NCBI RefSeq assembly: GCF_019104725.1
Contig: NZ_JAHRXF010000058.1
Span: 1-33,679, forward strand
Length of the DNA stretch: 33,679 bases
Direction: 5' to 3'
From: Streptomyces corallincola
GTDB taxonomy: Bacteria > Actinomycetota > Actinomycetes > Streptomycetales > Streptomycetaceae
Shown: piece by piece, positions 9,934 through 17,291 of the stretch
Layout: each line of letters opens with the position of its first letter
Numbering within the stretch: position 1 is the stretch's first letter
The notes under the pieces: model-generated
Database searches by the model: none
What the model was told of the DNA's origin: nothing
The model's input: the letters and a program-made list of their open reading frames with translations, nothing else
Made by a program: the position numbers and the translations under genes

Positions 9934-9953
9934 CCTCCGCGACCACGCGGAGG
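9934..9953 (+). terminator. Hairpin after DUF402 gene
   Basis: Perfect 8-bp stem CCTCCGCG / CGCGGAGG with an ACCA loop. A second short CCCGG/CCGGG hairpin follows near 9960-9980. There is no T run, so this is a weak terminator candidate. Confidence 0.4.
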
Positions 9954-10084
9954 GGCAACTCCCGGAACGCACGCCGGGCTTGACCGAACGTCACCGAGGG
10001 GCGGCTGGACGTGAGCGAGGGGTACGAGGAACACGCCGGGGCGGCGCCGCCCGGCGGCGCGGCGTCCGGTCGTACGGGAAATCC

Positions 10085-10110
10085 GTTCCCGGCGCACGTA
10101 TTGCGGGTAT
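10085..10110 (+). promoter_or_regulatory. Candidate stress-sigma (SigB-type) promoter
   Basis: GTTC, 16 bases, then GGGTAT, about 65 bases before the chosen GTG of the SpoIIE-type gene. This approaches the Streptomyces SigB-family consensus (GNNT, 14-16 bases, GGGTAC/T, from memory), with a mismatch at the fourth -35 base. A GGGAA-ATCCG-TTCCC inverted repeat overlaps its 5' side. Confidence 0.3.
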
Positions 10111-10174
10111 CCGGTCTTCGGCGGGACCTTCCGCGTGTCCCGCGCGCAGTCCCGGACGGACGGATTCGACACGC

Positions 10175-12166
10175 GTGACCGAGCAGCCGACCTCCTTCGA
10201 GCGCCCCGCCGCGGGCGCCGACCCCGCGGAGAGCCGCGGGGCGCTGCTGCACACCCCGCCGGGGAAGGAGCCCCCAGTCAACGGTCCGGAGCACTCGCAG
10301 CCCGCCTCCGCGGAGACGGACACCCATCGCCCCCGGCCCGCGCCGGAGGGCATCCCGGCGCAGCCCGGCGGCGGGCAGGAGCGGTCGGCGGACGGCTCGG
10401 AGCGCCGTACCGGGCGGGGTCTGCCGCCGGGGCGGCCGATGCCGATGCGCCGCGACGGGGACCGGCTGCGGTTCGTCGGGGCGGCGACGCGGCGGATCGC
10501 CCGCGGCCTCGATCTGGACGAGATCGTGATGGGGCTGTGCCGGGCGACCGTGCCGACGTTCTCCGACGCGATCCTGGTCTATCTGCGCGATCCGCTGCCG
10601 GTGGGCGACGAGCGGCCCACCGGTCCGGTGGTGCTGCGGCTGCGCCGTACCGACCGGATACCCGACGAGCGGGACGCGGACGGCGCGTTCCTGCCGTTCC
10701 CGGAGGCGGAGACCGACCCGTCGGCGCTGGCGGAGCTGTCGGCGCTGACGACCGAGTTGTGCGAGGTGCGCCCCGGCGGCGCGCTGAACGAGGTGCTGCG
10801 CGGGGTGCGCCCGGTGTTCGCGGACGCGCCCGCCGCCCGGGCCGCGCTGCCCGAACTCCTCGGTGAGGACGGCGAGTCGGTGGTGCCGGGCGGGCGGCAC
10901 GCGATCCTCGCGCCGCTGCGCGGACGGCGCCGGGTGATCGGCGCCGCGCTGTTCCTGCGCCGCCCGGAGCGTCCGCCGTTCGAGGCGGACGACCTGCTGG
11001 TCGCGGCGCAGCTCGCCACGCACAGCGCGCTCGGCATCGACAAGGCCGTGCTGTACGGCCGCGAGGCGTACATCGCGGACGAACTCCAGCGGACCATGCT
11101 GCCCGAGACGCTGCCCCGCCCGACGGGTGTGCGGCTGGCCTCGCGTTATCTCCCGGCCGCCGAGACCGCGCGGGTCGGCGGCGACTGGTACGACGCGATC
11201 CCGCTGCCGGGCAGCCGGGTCGCGCTGGTGGTCGGTGACGTCATGGGCCACTCCATGACCTCGGCGGCGATCATGGGCCAGCTCCGGACGACGGCGCAGA
11301 CGCTGGCCGGTCTTGATCTGCCGCCGCAGGAGGTGCTGCACCACCTGGACGAGCAGGCGCAGCGGCTGGGCACCGACCGCATGGCGACCTGTCTGTACGC
11401 GGTCTACGACCCGGTCACGCACCGCATCACCATCGCCAACGCGGGTCATCCGCCGCCCGTGCTGCTGCACCTGGGCGGCGAGGCGGAGGTGCTGCGGGTG
11501 CCGCCGGGCGCGCCGATCGGCGTGGGCGGGGTGGACTTCGAGGCGGTGGAGCTGGACGCACCGGCCGGGGCCACGCTGCTGCTGTACACCGACGGTCTGG
11601 TGGAGTCCCGGCTGCGGGACGTGTGGACCGGCATCGAGCAGTTGCGCGAACGGCTCGCCGCGACCGCCCAGTTGACCGGCCCGGACCACCCGCCGCCGCT
11701 GGAGGCGCTGTGCGACGAGGTGCTGGACATGCTCGGTCCCGGCGACCGGGACGACGACATCGCGCTGCTCGCGGCCCGCTTCGACGGGATCGCGCCGAGC
11801 GATGTGGCGTACTGGACGCTGGACCCGGACGACTCCGCGCCCGGCCAGGCCCGTCGGCTGGCCCGTGCGGAGCTGTCCCGCTGGGGTCTGGACGACCTGT
11901 CGGACTCGGTGGAGCTGCTGGTCAGCGAGGTCGTCACCAATGCCGTGCGGTACTCCACGCGGCCGGTGACGCTGCGGCTGCTGCGTACCGATGTGCTGCG
12001 CTGCGAGGTCGGTGACGACGTGCCGCAGCTGCCCCGGCTGCGGCAGGCACGGGCCACCGACGAGGGCGGGCGCGGGCTGTATCTGGTGAACCGGCTGGCC
12101 CGGCGCTGGGGCGCGACCCGGCTCAGCACCGGCAAGGTCGTCTGGTTCGAGCTGCACCAGAACTGA
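10175..12166 (+). CDS. SpoIIE-type phosphatase with GAF and ATPase domains
   Basis: 663-residue multidomain regulator. A Pro/Gly-rich, probably disordered N-terminus (1-95) is followed by a GAF-like sensor region (about 98-295), a PP2C/SpoIIE serine phosphatase domain (about 305-537) with intact metal motifs GGDWYD (335-340), VGDVMGHS (353-360), ANAGHPPP (421-428), YTDGLVE (471-477) and DRDDD (524-528), and a C-terminal HATPase_c domain like anti-sigma kinases, with N-box ELLVSEVVTNAVRYS (580-594) and G-box GGRGLYLVNRLARRWG (631-646). Such proteins both phosphorylate and dephosphorylate anti-anti-sigma factors in partner-switching control of stress sigma factors. The start is uncertain: GTG 10175 was chosen because the frame upstream is low-complexity and contains a promoter-like sequence. 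No cognate antagonist is encoded nearby. Confidence 0.9.
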   Translation: MTEQPTSFERPAAGADPAESRGALLHTPPGKEPPVNGPEHSQPASAETDTHRPRPAPEGIPAQPGGGQERSADGSERRTGRGLPPGRPMPMRRDGDRLRFVGAATRRIARGLDLDEIVMGLCRATVPTFSDAILVYLRDPLPVGDERPTGPVVLRLRRTDRIPDERDADGAFLPFPEAETDPSALAELSALTTELCEVRPGGALNEVLRGVRPVFADAPAARAALPELLGEDGESVVPGGRHAILAPLRGRRRVIGAALFLRRPERPPFEADDLLVAAQLATHSALGIDKAVLYGREAYIADELQRTMLPETLPRPTGVRLASRYLPAAETARVGGDWYDAIPLPGSRVALVVGDVMGHSMTSAAIMGQLRTTAQTLAGLDLPPQEVLHHLDEQAQRLGTDRMATCLYAVYDPVTHRITIANAGHPPPVLLHLGGEAEVLRVPPGAPIGVGGVDFEAVELDAPAGATLLLYTDGLVESRLRDVWTGIEQLRERLAATAQLTGPDHPPPLEALCDEVLDMLGPGDRDDDIALLAARFDGIAPSDVAYWTLDPDDSAPGQARRLARAELSRWGLDDLSDSVELLVSEVVTNAVRYSTRPVTLRLLRTDVLRCEVGDDVPQLPRLRQARATDEGGRGLYLVNRLARRWGATRLSTGKVVWFELHQN

Positions 12167-12198
12167 GCCCGTACGGCTTCGGAAGCCGCGTCACGTGC

Positions 12199-12240
12199 GG
12201 AGAGGGGCGCCCGGGGGAATCTCCCCGGGCGCCCCTCTCC
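12199..12240. terminator. Bidirectional terminator, 18-bp stem
   Basis: Perfect 18-bp inverted repeat with a GAATCT loop, arms 12199-12216 and 12223-12240, between the convergent SpoIIE-type and PBP genes. Such a stem should stop transcription from both strands. Confidence 0.85.
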
Positions 12241-12256
12241 GTCGTGCGCGGCGGTG

Positions 12257-14593
12257 CTACCGCTGCTGTCCGTCGCCGCCGAAGCCCGGCAGGCGTCCGC
12301 CCGGCTGGAGCGGTTCCTGGGTCGCGCCGTCCGACGGCGTGCCGCTGGTCGGCGGCTGCCCGGAGGACGGGGTCTGGCTGGGCGTGTCCGAGGGGCTCTC
12401 GGTCGGGGTCTGCGACGGCGTCTCGGACGGCGGCGCGCTGGAGGGCGGCGCGCTGGTCGGCGTCTGCGAGGGCGTCTCGGACGGGCTCTGCGAGAGGGTC
12501 GGGGTCTCCGTCGGCTGGACCGCGGCACCCTGGTCGGTGTCCAGGTCGAACTTGGCCGGGCTGGTCACGCCGAAGGTGTACGCGGCCCAGATCTGTGCCG
12601 GGTAGCCACCGCCGTTGATGCGCCCCGGAGCGGGCAGCAGACCGGTGGCGCCCGCCAGCGAGACGTGCGCGTTGCTCTTGGCCTGCTCGCCGAAGAGGCC
12701 GACCGAGGTGACCAGGTTCGGGGTGTACCCGGTGAACCAGGCCGACTTGTTCTCGTCGGACGTACCCGTCTTCCCGGCCACCTGCTGGCCGTCGCGTCCG
12801 GGGTTGTCGGCCACGGACACCTTCGCCGTGCCGTCGTCCACCACGCCGGTCAGCACCGAGGTGACCGTGTCGGCGGCCTCGCGGCTGATGACCTGGTCGC
12901 CGATCGCGTCGGGCATCCGCACGGTACGGGTGTTACTCCGGGCCGTGGAGACGAGGGTCGGGGTGACCTTCTTCCCGTGGTTGTCGAGGGTGGCGTAGAT
13001 CCCGGCCATCTCCAGCGGGCTCGCGCCCATCGAGCCGAGGGTCTGCGCGGGCACGGCCTGCATGCCCTTGGTGTCCATGCCGAGCTTTCCGGCGACGTCC
13101 ATCACCTTCTGCATGCCGACGTCCACACCCATCTGCGCGAAGACGGAGTTGACGGACTGGTTCATCGCGGTCTGCACGGTGATGGGGCCGTAGTCCCGGT
13201 CGTCCTCGTTGGGCGGCGCGAAGCCGACCTTGGCGCCGTGGTCCACGACCTGGCGGCCGCTGGTGCCGTCGTAGCGGGTGCTCGCGGTGATGGGCCGGCC
13301 GTTCTGGGTGCTGGCGCCGCCGTCGATGGCGGCGGCCAGGATGACCGGCTTGAAGGTGGAGGCGGGCTGGTAGTCCTCGCGGGTGGCGTTGTCGATGTAG
13401 TGCTTGAAGTAGTCGGTGCCGCCGTACAGCGCGACGATCTTCCCGGTCTTCGGGTCCACGGAGACCGCGCCCGCCTGGACGTCGCCGTCCACCTTGCGCT
13501 TCTTCGGGTCGAGCTTGCCGGTGAGCTGCTGCCTGACCGCGCTCTCCAGGGCGTCCTGCCGCTTCCGGTCGATGTTCAGGTTGATCGTCCAGCCGCCGCC
13601 CTCCACCTGGGCGGCCGCCTGCGACAGCGGGACGTTCTCGTCCTTGGCGAGCTGCGCGGCGAGCTGCTTGTTGGCCAGCTCGACCAGGTAGCCCTTCTGC
13701 CCGGACAGTCCGGGGGCGCCCCTGGGCGGCTTCGGGACGGGGAACTTCATGGCCTGGCGCTTGGTGGGGTCGAGCCACTTCTGCTGGACCATGTTGTTCA
13801 GCACGTAGTTCCAGCGCTCCTGCACCAGCCGCTTGCCGGTGTCGGTGGCGACCGCCCAGTCGTACTGGCTGGGTGCCTGGAGCAGCGCGGCGAGGTAGGC
13901 GCCCTGCGCGGTGGTCAGCTGGGAGGCGTCCACCCGGTAGTAGGCCTGGGCGGCGGCCTGGATGCCGTAGGCGCCCCGGCCGTAGTAGCTGGTGTTGATG
14001 TACCCGGCGAGGATGGCGTCCTTGGAGAGCTTCTGGTCCACCTTCAGCGAGATGACCAGTTCCTTCAGCTTGCGCGAGACGGTCTGGTTCTGGGTCAGGT
14101 AGTAGTTCTTGACGTACTGCTGGGTGATGGTGGAACCGCCCTGCGCGCCCTTGCCCGCGAGGGTGTTGAGCAGACCGCGTGCCGTGCCCTTCAGGTCCAC
14201 GCCGGAGTCGTGGTAGAAGGTCTTGTTCTCGGCGGCGACGAAGGTGTGCTGCACGTCCTTGGGCACGTCGGCCAGGGAGACGGTCTCCCGGTTGACGGTT
14301 CCGGCGCGGGCGAGGATCGTGCCGTCGCGGAACTTGTAGACGTTGCTCTGCTTCTGCGCGTCCGCGTTGCCCTCGGGCACCTTCACCGTCAGGTAGAGCA
14401 CGCCGAAGCCGAGGATGCCCAGCAGGCAGACGCCGAAGAAGGTGCCGAGCAGCTTCTTCCAGGTGAACAGCCTGCGTATGCGCCCCTTCGGCGGGCGGCC
14501 ACCGGCCGGTGCCGCCGCGGCGGACCTGGAACGGCGCGGCGCCGCGCGGCGGCCACCGCGCTGTCGCGCCCGTCTGTCATCCGCTCGTCCCAT
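12257..14593 (-). CDS. Class A penicillin-binding protein (bifunctional)
   Basis: 778-residue peptidoglycan synthase with glycosyltransferase and transpeptidase activity. A basic cytoplasmic tail (1-45) and one transmembrane helix (about 46-69) precede the GT51 domain, with catalytic Glu122 in AAENKTFYHDSG and the GGSTITQQYVKN motif (152-163). The transpeptidase domain has SxxK (STFK, catalytic Ser412), SVN (480-482) and KTGTS (608-612). The last 100 residues are a Thr/Ser/Pro tail of degenerate SETPSQTP-like units, probably a flexible wall-spanning spacer. I placed the start at ATG 14593 (MGRADDRRARQRGG), with an AGGGA site just upstream, rather than an ATG 54 bases further up. GT motif I has EN instead of the textbook ED, which I believe is common in actinobacterial enzymes. 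Confidence 0.94.
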   Translation of the reverse strand: MGRADDRRARQRGGRRAAPRRSRSAAAAPAGGRPPKGRIRRLFTWKKLLGTFFGVCLLGILGFGVLYLTVKVPEGNADAQKQSNVYKFRDGTILARAGTVNRETVSLADVPKDVQHTFVAAENKTFYHDSGVDLKGTARGLLNTLAGKGAQGGSTITQQYVKNYYLTQNQTVSRKLKELVISLKVDQKLSKDAILAGYINTSYYGRGAYGIQAAAQAYYRVDASQLTTAQGAYLAALLQAPSQYDWAVATDTGKRLVQERWNYVLNNMVQQKWLDPTKRQAMKFPVPKPPRGAPGLSGQKGYLVELANKQLAAQLAKDENVPLSQAAAQVEGGGWTINLNIDRKRQDALESAVRQQLTGKLDPKKRKVDGDVQAGAVSVDPKTGKIVALYGGTDYFKHYIDNATREDYQPASTFKPVILAAAIDGGASTQNGRPITASTRYDGTSGRQVVDHGAKVGFAPPNEDDRDYGPITVQTAMNQSVNSVFAQMGVDVGMQKVMDVAGKLGMDTKGMQAVPAQTLGSMGASPLEMAGIYATLDNHGKKVTPTLVSTARSNTRTVRMPDAIGDQVISREAADTVTSVLTGVVDDGTAKVSVADNPGRDGQQVAGKTGTSDENKSAWFTGYTPNLVTSVGLFGEQAKSNAHVSLAGATGLLPAPGRINGGGYPAQIWAAYTFGVTSPAKFDLDTDQGAAVQPTETPTLSQSPSETPSQTPTSAPPSSAPPSETPSQTPTESPSDTPSQTPSSGQPPTSGTPSDGATQEPLQPGGRLPGFGGDGQQR

Positions 14594-14758
14594 GTGTCCC
14601 TGCGCTCCGCTTCCGTCTCGGGTGGGGTCAGCTCCGAAAGCTAACACCCGCCTCTATGACAAAGGGCGTCCGATCCGCTCTTTTATGGACGTGAGAATCA
14701 GCACCCGCTTCCACGTGAACCGACGACCAGCACTGGCCGGAGGTTGCCTCGCGGCATA

Positions 14759-14772
14759 AAGTGATATCACTT
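14759..14772. promoter_or_regulatory. Perfect 14-bp palindrome upstream of SPFH gene
   Basis: AAGTGATATCACTT reads the same on both strands. It sits 48 bases before the ATG of the SPFH gene, in the 227-base region shared with the divergent PBP gene. It is a strong operator candidate for a dimeric DNA-binding protein; the operon's second gene encodes a ribbon-helix-helix protein. Confidence 0.65.
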
Positions 14773-14820
14773 GGAAATCACGGTCCCGGTCGCGGGGCCA
14801 CGACCCACGGGGGGCCACCC

Positions 14821-15753
14821 ATGTCCGTATCCGATCCGGCCGCCACCGCCGACGTCCCCGAGATGCCGGCGCCTGGCGTACGGGAGTTCCCGGCGCACAG
14901 CATCGGCGGCGGGCTCGCCCTGCTGCTGGGGCTGCTCGGACTCGCCGCCGCCGTCGCGCTGTTCGTGGGGGCCGGTTCCGTGTCCGGCGGTGCCCAGGGC
15001 GGTTTCGTCGTCGGCGGCGTCGTCGTCCTGCTCGCCGCGATCATCGCCATGCGCGGTCTGAACACGGTCGCGCCCGGCGAGGCCCGCGTGGTGCAGCTGT
15101 TCGGCCGCTACCGGGGCACCATCCGCCAGGACGGCCTGCGCTGGGTGAACCCGTTCACCTCGCGCACCCGCATCTCCACGCGGGTGCGCAACCACGAGAC
15201 GGCCGTCCTCAAGGTCAACGACGCCTACGGCAACCCGATCGAGCTGGCCTCGGTCGTGGTGTGGAAGGTGCGGGACACCGCCCAGGCCGTGTTCGAGGTG
15301 GACGACTACGCCGAGTTCGTCGCCACCCAGACCGAGACCGCCGTACGGCACATCGCCATCGAGTACCCCTACGACGCGCACGACGAGGACGGCCTGTCCC
15401 TGCGCGGCAACGCCGAGGAGATCACCGAGAAGCTGGCCGTCGAACTCCAGGCCCGCGTGGAGGCGGCCGGGGTGCAGGTGATCGAGTCCCGCTTCACGCA
15501 CCTCGCCTACGCGCCCGAGATCGCCTCCGCGATGCTCCAGCGGCAGCAGGCGGGCGCTGTGGTCGCGGCCCGGCGGCAGATCGTGGACGGCGCGGTCGGC
15601 ATGGTGGAGGCCGCGCTCGGCCGGATCGCGGAGCGCGGCATCGTGGAGCTGGACGAGGAACGCAGGGCCGCGATGGTCTCCAACCTGCTGGTGGTGCTGT
15701 GCGGCGACCGTGCCCCGCAGCCGGTGCTCAACACCGGGTCGCTGTACCAGTGA
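14821..15753 (+). CDS. SPFH/Band 7 (stomatin-like) membrane protein
   Basis: 310-residue SPFH-domain protein. Two adjacent hydrophobic segments (about 32-52 and 55-79) anchor it near the N-terminus. The Band 7 domain follows (about 80-270), with NTVAPGEARVVQLFGRYRGTIRQDGLRWVNPF and the helical segment ending in GLSLRGNAEEITEKLAVELQARVEAAGVQVIESRFTHLAYAPEIASAMLQRQQAGAVVAAR. SPFH proteins assemble into membrane microdomain scaffolds; the specific role here is unknown. The ATG at 14821 was preferred over a GTG at 14761 that lies inside the palindrome, because GGGGGG precedes the ATG and the extension is not conserved-looking. The stop codon overlaps the GTG of the next gene (GTGA), so the two are translationally coupled. 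Confidence 0.92.
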   Translation: MSVSDPAATADVPEMPAPGVREFPAHSIGGGLALLLGLLGLAAAVALFVGAGSVSGGAQGGFVVGGVVVLLAAIIAMRGLNTVAPGEARVVQLFGRYRGTIRQDGLRWVNPFTSRTRISTRVRNHETAVLKVNDAYGNPIELASVVVWKVRDTAQAVFEVDDYAEFVATQTETAVRHIAIEYPYDAHDEDGLSLRGNAEEITEKLAVELQARVEAAGVQVIESRFTHLAYAPEIASAMLQRQQAGAVVAARRQIVDGAVGMVEAALGRIAERGIVELDEERRAAMVSNLLVVLCGDRAPQPVLNTGSLYQ

Positions 15754-15986
15754 CCGGCTCCCCCGCACCGGGACCCGGCCCCCGGCCGCAGCAGCGCAAG
15801 CAGGTGCTGCTGCGGCTGGACCCGGCCGTGTACGACGCGCTCGCCCGCTGGGCCGGGGACGAACTCAGGTCGGCCAACGCCCAGATCGAGTTCCTGCTGC
15901 GCCGGGCCCTGGACGGGGCCGGCCGGTTGCCGAAGGACACCGGCCCGCTCCCCCGGCGGGGCCGCCCCCCTGTTTCGGAACCGTGA
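15750..15986 (+). CDS. Ribbon-helix-helix (Arc/CopG-like) protein
   Basis: 78-residue protein with a ribbon-helix-helix pattern: a beta strand KQVLLRLD (17-24), helix A in PAVYDALARWAGDEL (25-39), a SANAQ turn and helix B in IEFLLRRALDGAGR (45-58). The N-terminus is Pro/Gly-rich and the C-terminus a short basic tail. RHH proteins bind palindromic DNA as dimers or tetramers through the beta ribbon. The GTG start overlaps the SPFH stop codon. No toxin-like gene is adjacent, so it does not look like an antitoxin; autoregulation through the palindrome upstream of the SPFH gene is the simplest inference. The very short gene is well supported by coupling and by the fold pattern. Confidence 0.82.
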   Translation: MTGSPAPGPGPRPQQRKQVLLRLDPAVYDALARWAGDELRSANAQIEFLLRRALDGAGRLPKDTGPLPRRGRPPVSEP

Positions 15987-16003
15987 CACACCGCCCCCGA
16001 CCT

Positions 16004-16026
16004 GCGCCCGGACCGCCACCGGGCGC
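16004..16026 (+). terminator. Hairpin after the SPFH-RHH operon
   Basis: Perfect 8-bp stem GCGCCCGG / CCGGGCGC with a 7-base loop, 18 bases past the RHH stop codon. There is no T run. Confidence 0.45.
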
Positions 16027-16044
16027 CTCTCCCCACGACATCTA

Positions 16045-16074
16045 TACACACCGCGTATACACCGTGTGTAGAGT
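16045..16074 (+). promoter_or_regulatory. PadR operator and leaderless promoter
   Basis: TACACAC (16045-16051) and GTGTGTA (16064-16070) form a 7-bp inverted repeat with 12-base spacing, and TATACACACCG / TATACACCG also repeat directly. The right arm runs into TAGAGT (16069-16074), a good -10 whose end is six bases before the padR ATG, so the mRNA should be leaderless. Operator over promoter suits autorepression by the PadR protein. Confidence 0.65.
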
Positions 16075-16080
16075 CGGGTC

Positions 16081-16605
16081 ATGTCCATCGGTCACACCCT
16101 GCTCGGACTCCTGGAGTCCGGCCCCCGCCACGGCTACGACCTGAAGCGGGCCTTCGACGAGAAGTTCGGCCACGACCGGCCGCTCCACTACGGCCAGGTC
16201 TATTCGACGATGTCCCGGCTGCTGAAGAACGGCCTGGTGGAAGTGGACGCCGTCGAGGCCGGTGACGGTCCCGAGCGCAAGCGGTACGCCATCACCGACG
16301 CCGGAGTCACCGACGTGGCGCGCTGGCTGGCCACCCCGGAGAAGCCGGAGGAGTACCTCCAGTCCACCCTCTACACCAAGGTCGTCCTCGCGCTGCTGAC
16401 CCGGCGGGACGCGGCCGACATCCTGGACGTGCAGCGCTCGGCGCATCTGCGCAGCATGCGCGCGCTGACCGAGCGCAAGCGCACCGGCGACCTCGCCGAC
16501 CAGCTGATCTGCGACCACGCCCTGTTCCACCTGGAGGCGGACCTGCGCTGGCTGGAGCTGACCGCGGCCCGCCTCGACCGGCTCCGCGCGGAGGTGGCCC
16601 GATGA
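16081..16605 (+). CDS. PadR-family transcriptional regulator
   Basis: 174-residue PadR-family repressor. The N-terminal winged helix (1-75) has the family hallmarks MSIGHTLLGLLESGPRHGYDLKRAF and HYGQVYSTMSRLLKNGLVE followed by the KRYAITDAG wing. The C-terminal helical dimerisation domain (about 90-170) is PadR subfamily 2-like (AphA type). It is the first gene of a three-gene operon with an ABC ATPase and an FtsX-like permease, joined by ATGA and GTGA overlaps; this is a common arrangement in which PadR represses an efflux or lipid-export ABC system until a ligand, often an antibiotic or envelope-active compound, is bound. The ligand here is unknown. Confidence 0.93.
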   Translation: MSIGHTLLGLLESGPRHGYDLKRAFDEKFGHDRPLHYGQVYSTMSRLLKNGLVEVDAVEAGDGPERKRYAITDAGVTDVARWLATPEKPEEYLQSTLYTKVVLALLTRRDAADILDVQRSAHLRSMRALTERKRTGDLADQLICDHALFHLEADLRWLELTAARLDRLRAEVAR

Positions 16606-17291
16606 CCGCCCCCGCCGGTTCCCTGCTCACCGCCCGTGACCTGCGCAAGGCGTACGGCCCGACGCTCGCCCTGGACGGCGCGTGCTTCTCCGTCCACCCC
16701 GGTGAGGTCGTCGCCGTGATGGGCCCGTCCGGGTCGGGCAAGTCCACGCTGCTGCACTGCCTCGCCGGGATCGTCCCGCCCGACTCCGGCTCGATCAGCT
16801 ACGCGGGGCGGGAGATGACGGGGATGTCCGACTCCGAGCGCAGCGCGCTCCGGCGCGGGGAGTTCGGGTTCGTGTTCCAGTTCGGGCAGTTGGTCCCGGA
16901 GCTGACCTGTGTGGAGAACGTGGCGCTGCCGCTGCGGCTGAACGGCACCTCCCGCCGGGCCGCCGAACGGGCCGCGCTCGGCTGGATGGAGCGCCTGGAG
17001 GTGGCCGGTCTCGCCGCCAAGCGGCCCGGTGAGGTCTCCGGCGGGCAGGGCCAGCGGGTCGCGGTCGCCCGCGCCCTGGTCACCGGCCCGCGGGTGCTCT
17101 TCGCGGACGAGCCGACCGGCGCGCTGGACTCCCTCAACGGCGAACGCGTGATGGAACTCCTCACCGAGGCGGCCCGCTCCACCCACGCGGCCGTCGTCCT
17201 GGTCACCCACGAGGCACGGGTCGCCGCCTACTCCGACCGCGAGATCGTCGTACGCGACGGACGGTCGCGGGACATGGAGCACGTCGCGTGA
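16602..17291 (+). CDS. ABC transporter ATP-binding protein (MacB/LolD type)
   Basis: 229-residue ATPase of the MacB/LolD/FtsE branch. All nucleotide-binding motifs are intact: Walker A GPSGSGKST (41-49), Q-loop in FQFGQL, signature VSGGQGQR (145-152), Walker B VLFADEP (165-171) with catalytic Glu, D-loop GALD and H-loop His203. The protein energises the FtsX-like permease encoded next. Its ATG overlaps the padR stop codon and its own stop overlaps the permease GTG, so the three are co-translated. MacB-type systems act by mechanotransmission rather than classical membrane transport, commonly exporting antibiotics or moving envelope lipids. Confidence 0.95.
   Translation: MTAPAGSLLTARDLRKAYGPTLALDGACFSVHPGEVVAVMGPSGSGKSTLLHCLAGIVPPDSGSISYAGREMTGMSDSERSALRRGEFGFVFQFGQLVPELTCVENVALPLRLNGTSRRAAERAALGWMERLEVAGLAAKRPGEVSGGQGQRVAVARALVTGPRVLFADEPTGALDSLNGERVMELLTEAARSTHAAVVLVTHEARVAAYSDREIVVRDGRSRDMEHVA

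Noticed and set aside
9644..12157. Minus-strand open frame of 837 codons antisense to the SpoIIE-type gene
   Set aside because: The plus strand encodes a protein with complete PP2C and ATPase motifs; the antisense product is low complexity.
12254..14644. Plus-strand open frame of 796 codons antisense to the PBP gene
   Set aside because: Exact mirror of the PBP frame; Gly/Val/Leu/His-rich shadow without motifs.
14761..14820. GTG at 14761 as start of the SPFH protein
   Set aside because: The codon lies inside the palindrome and the extension is Gly/Pro-rich; the ATG at 14821 has a G-rich ribosome site and a normal N-terminus.
15750..15986. RHH protein as antitoxin of a toxin-antitoxin pair
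   Set aside because: No small toxin gene is adjacent; the neighbours are an SPFH protein and a PadR operon.
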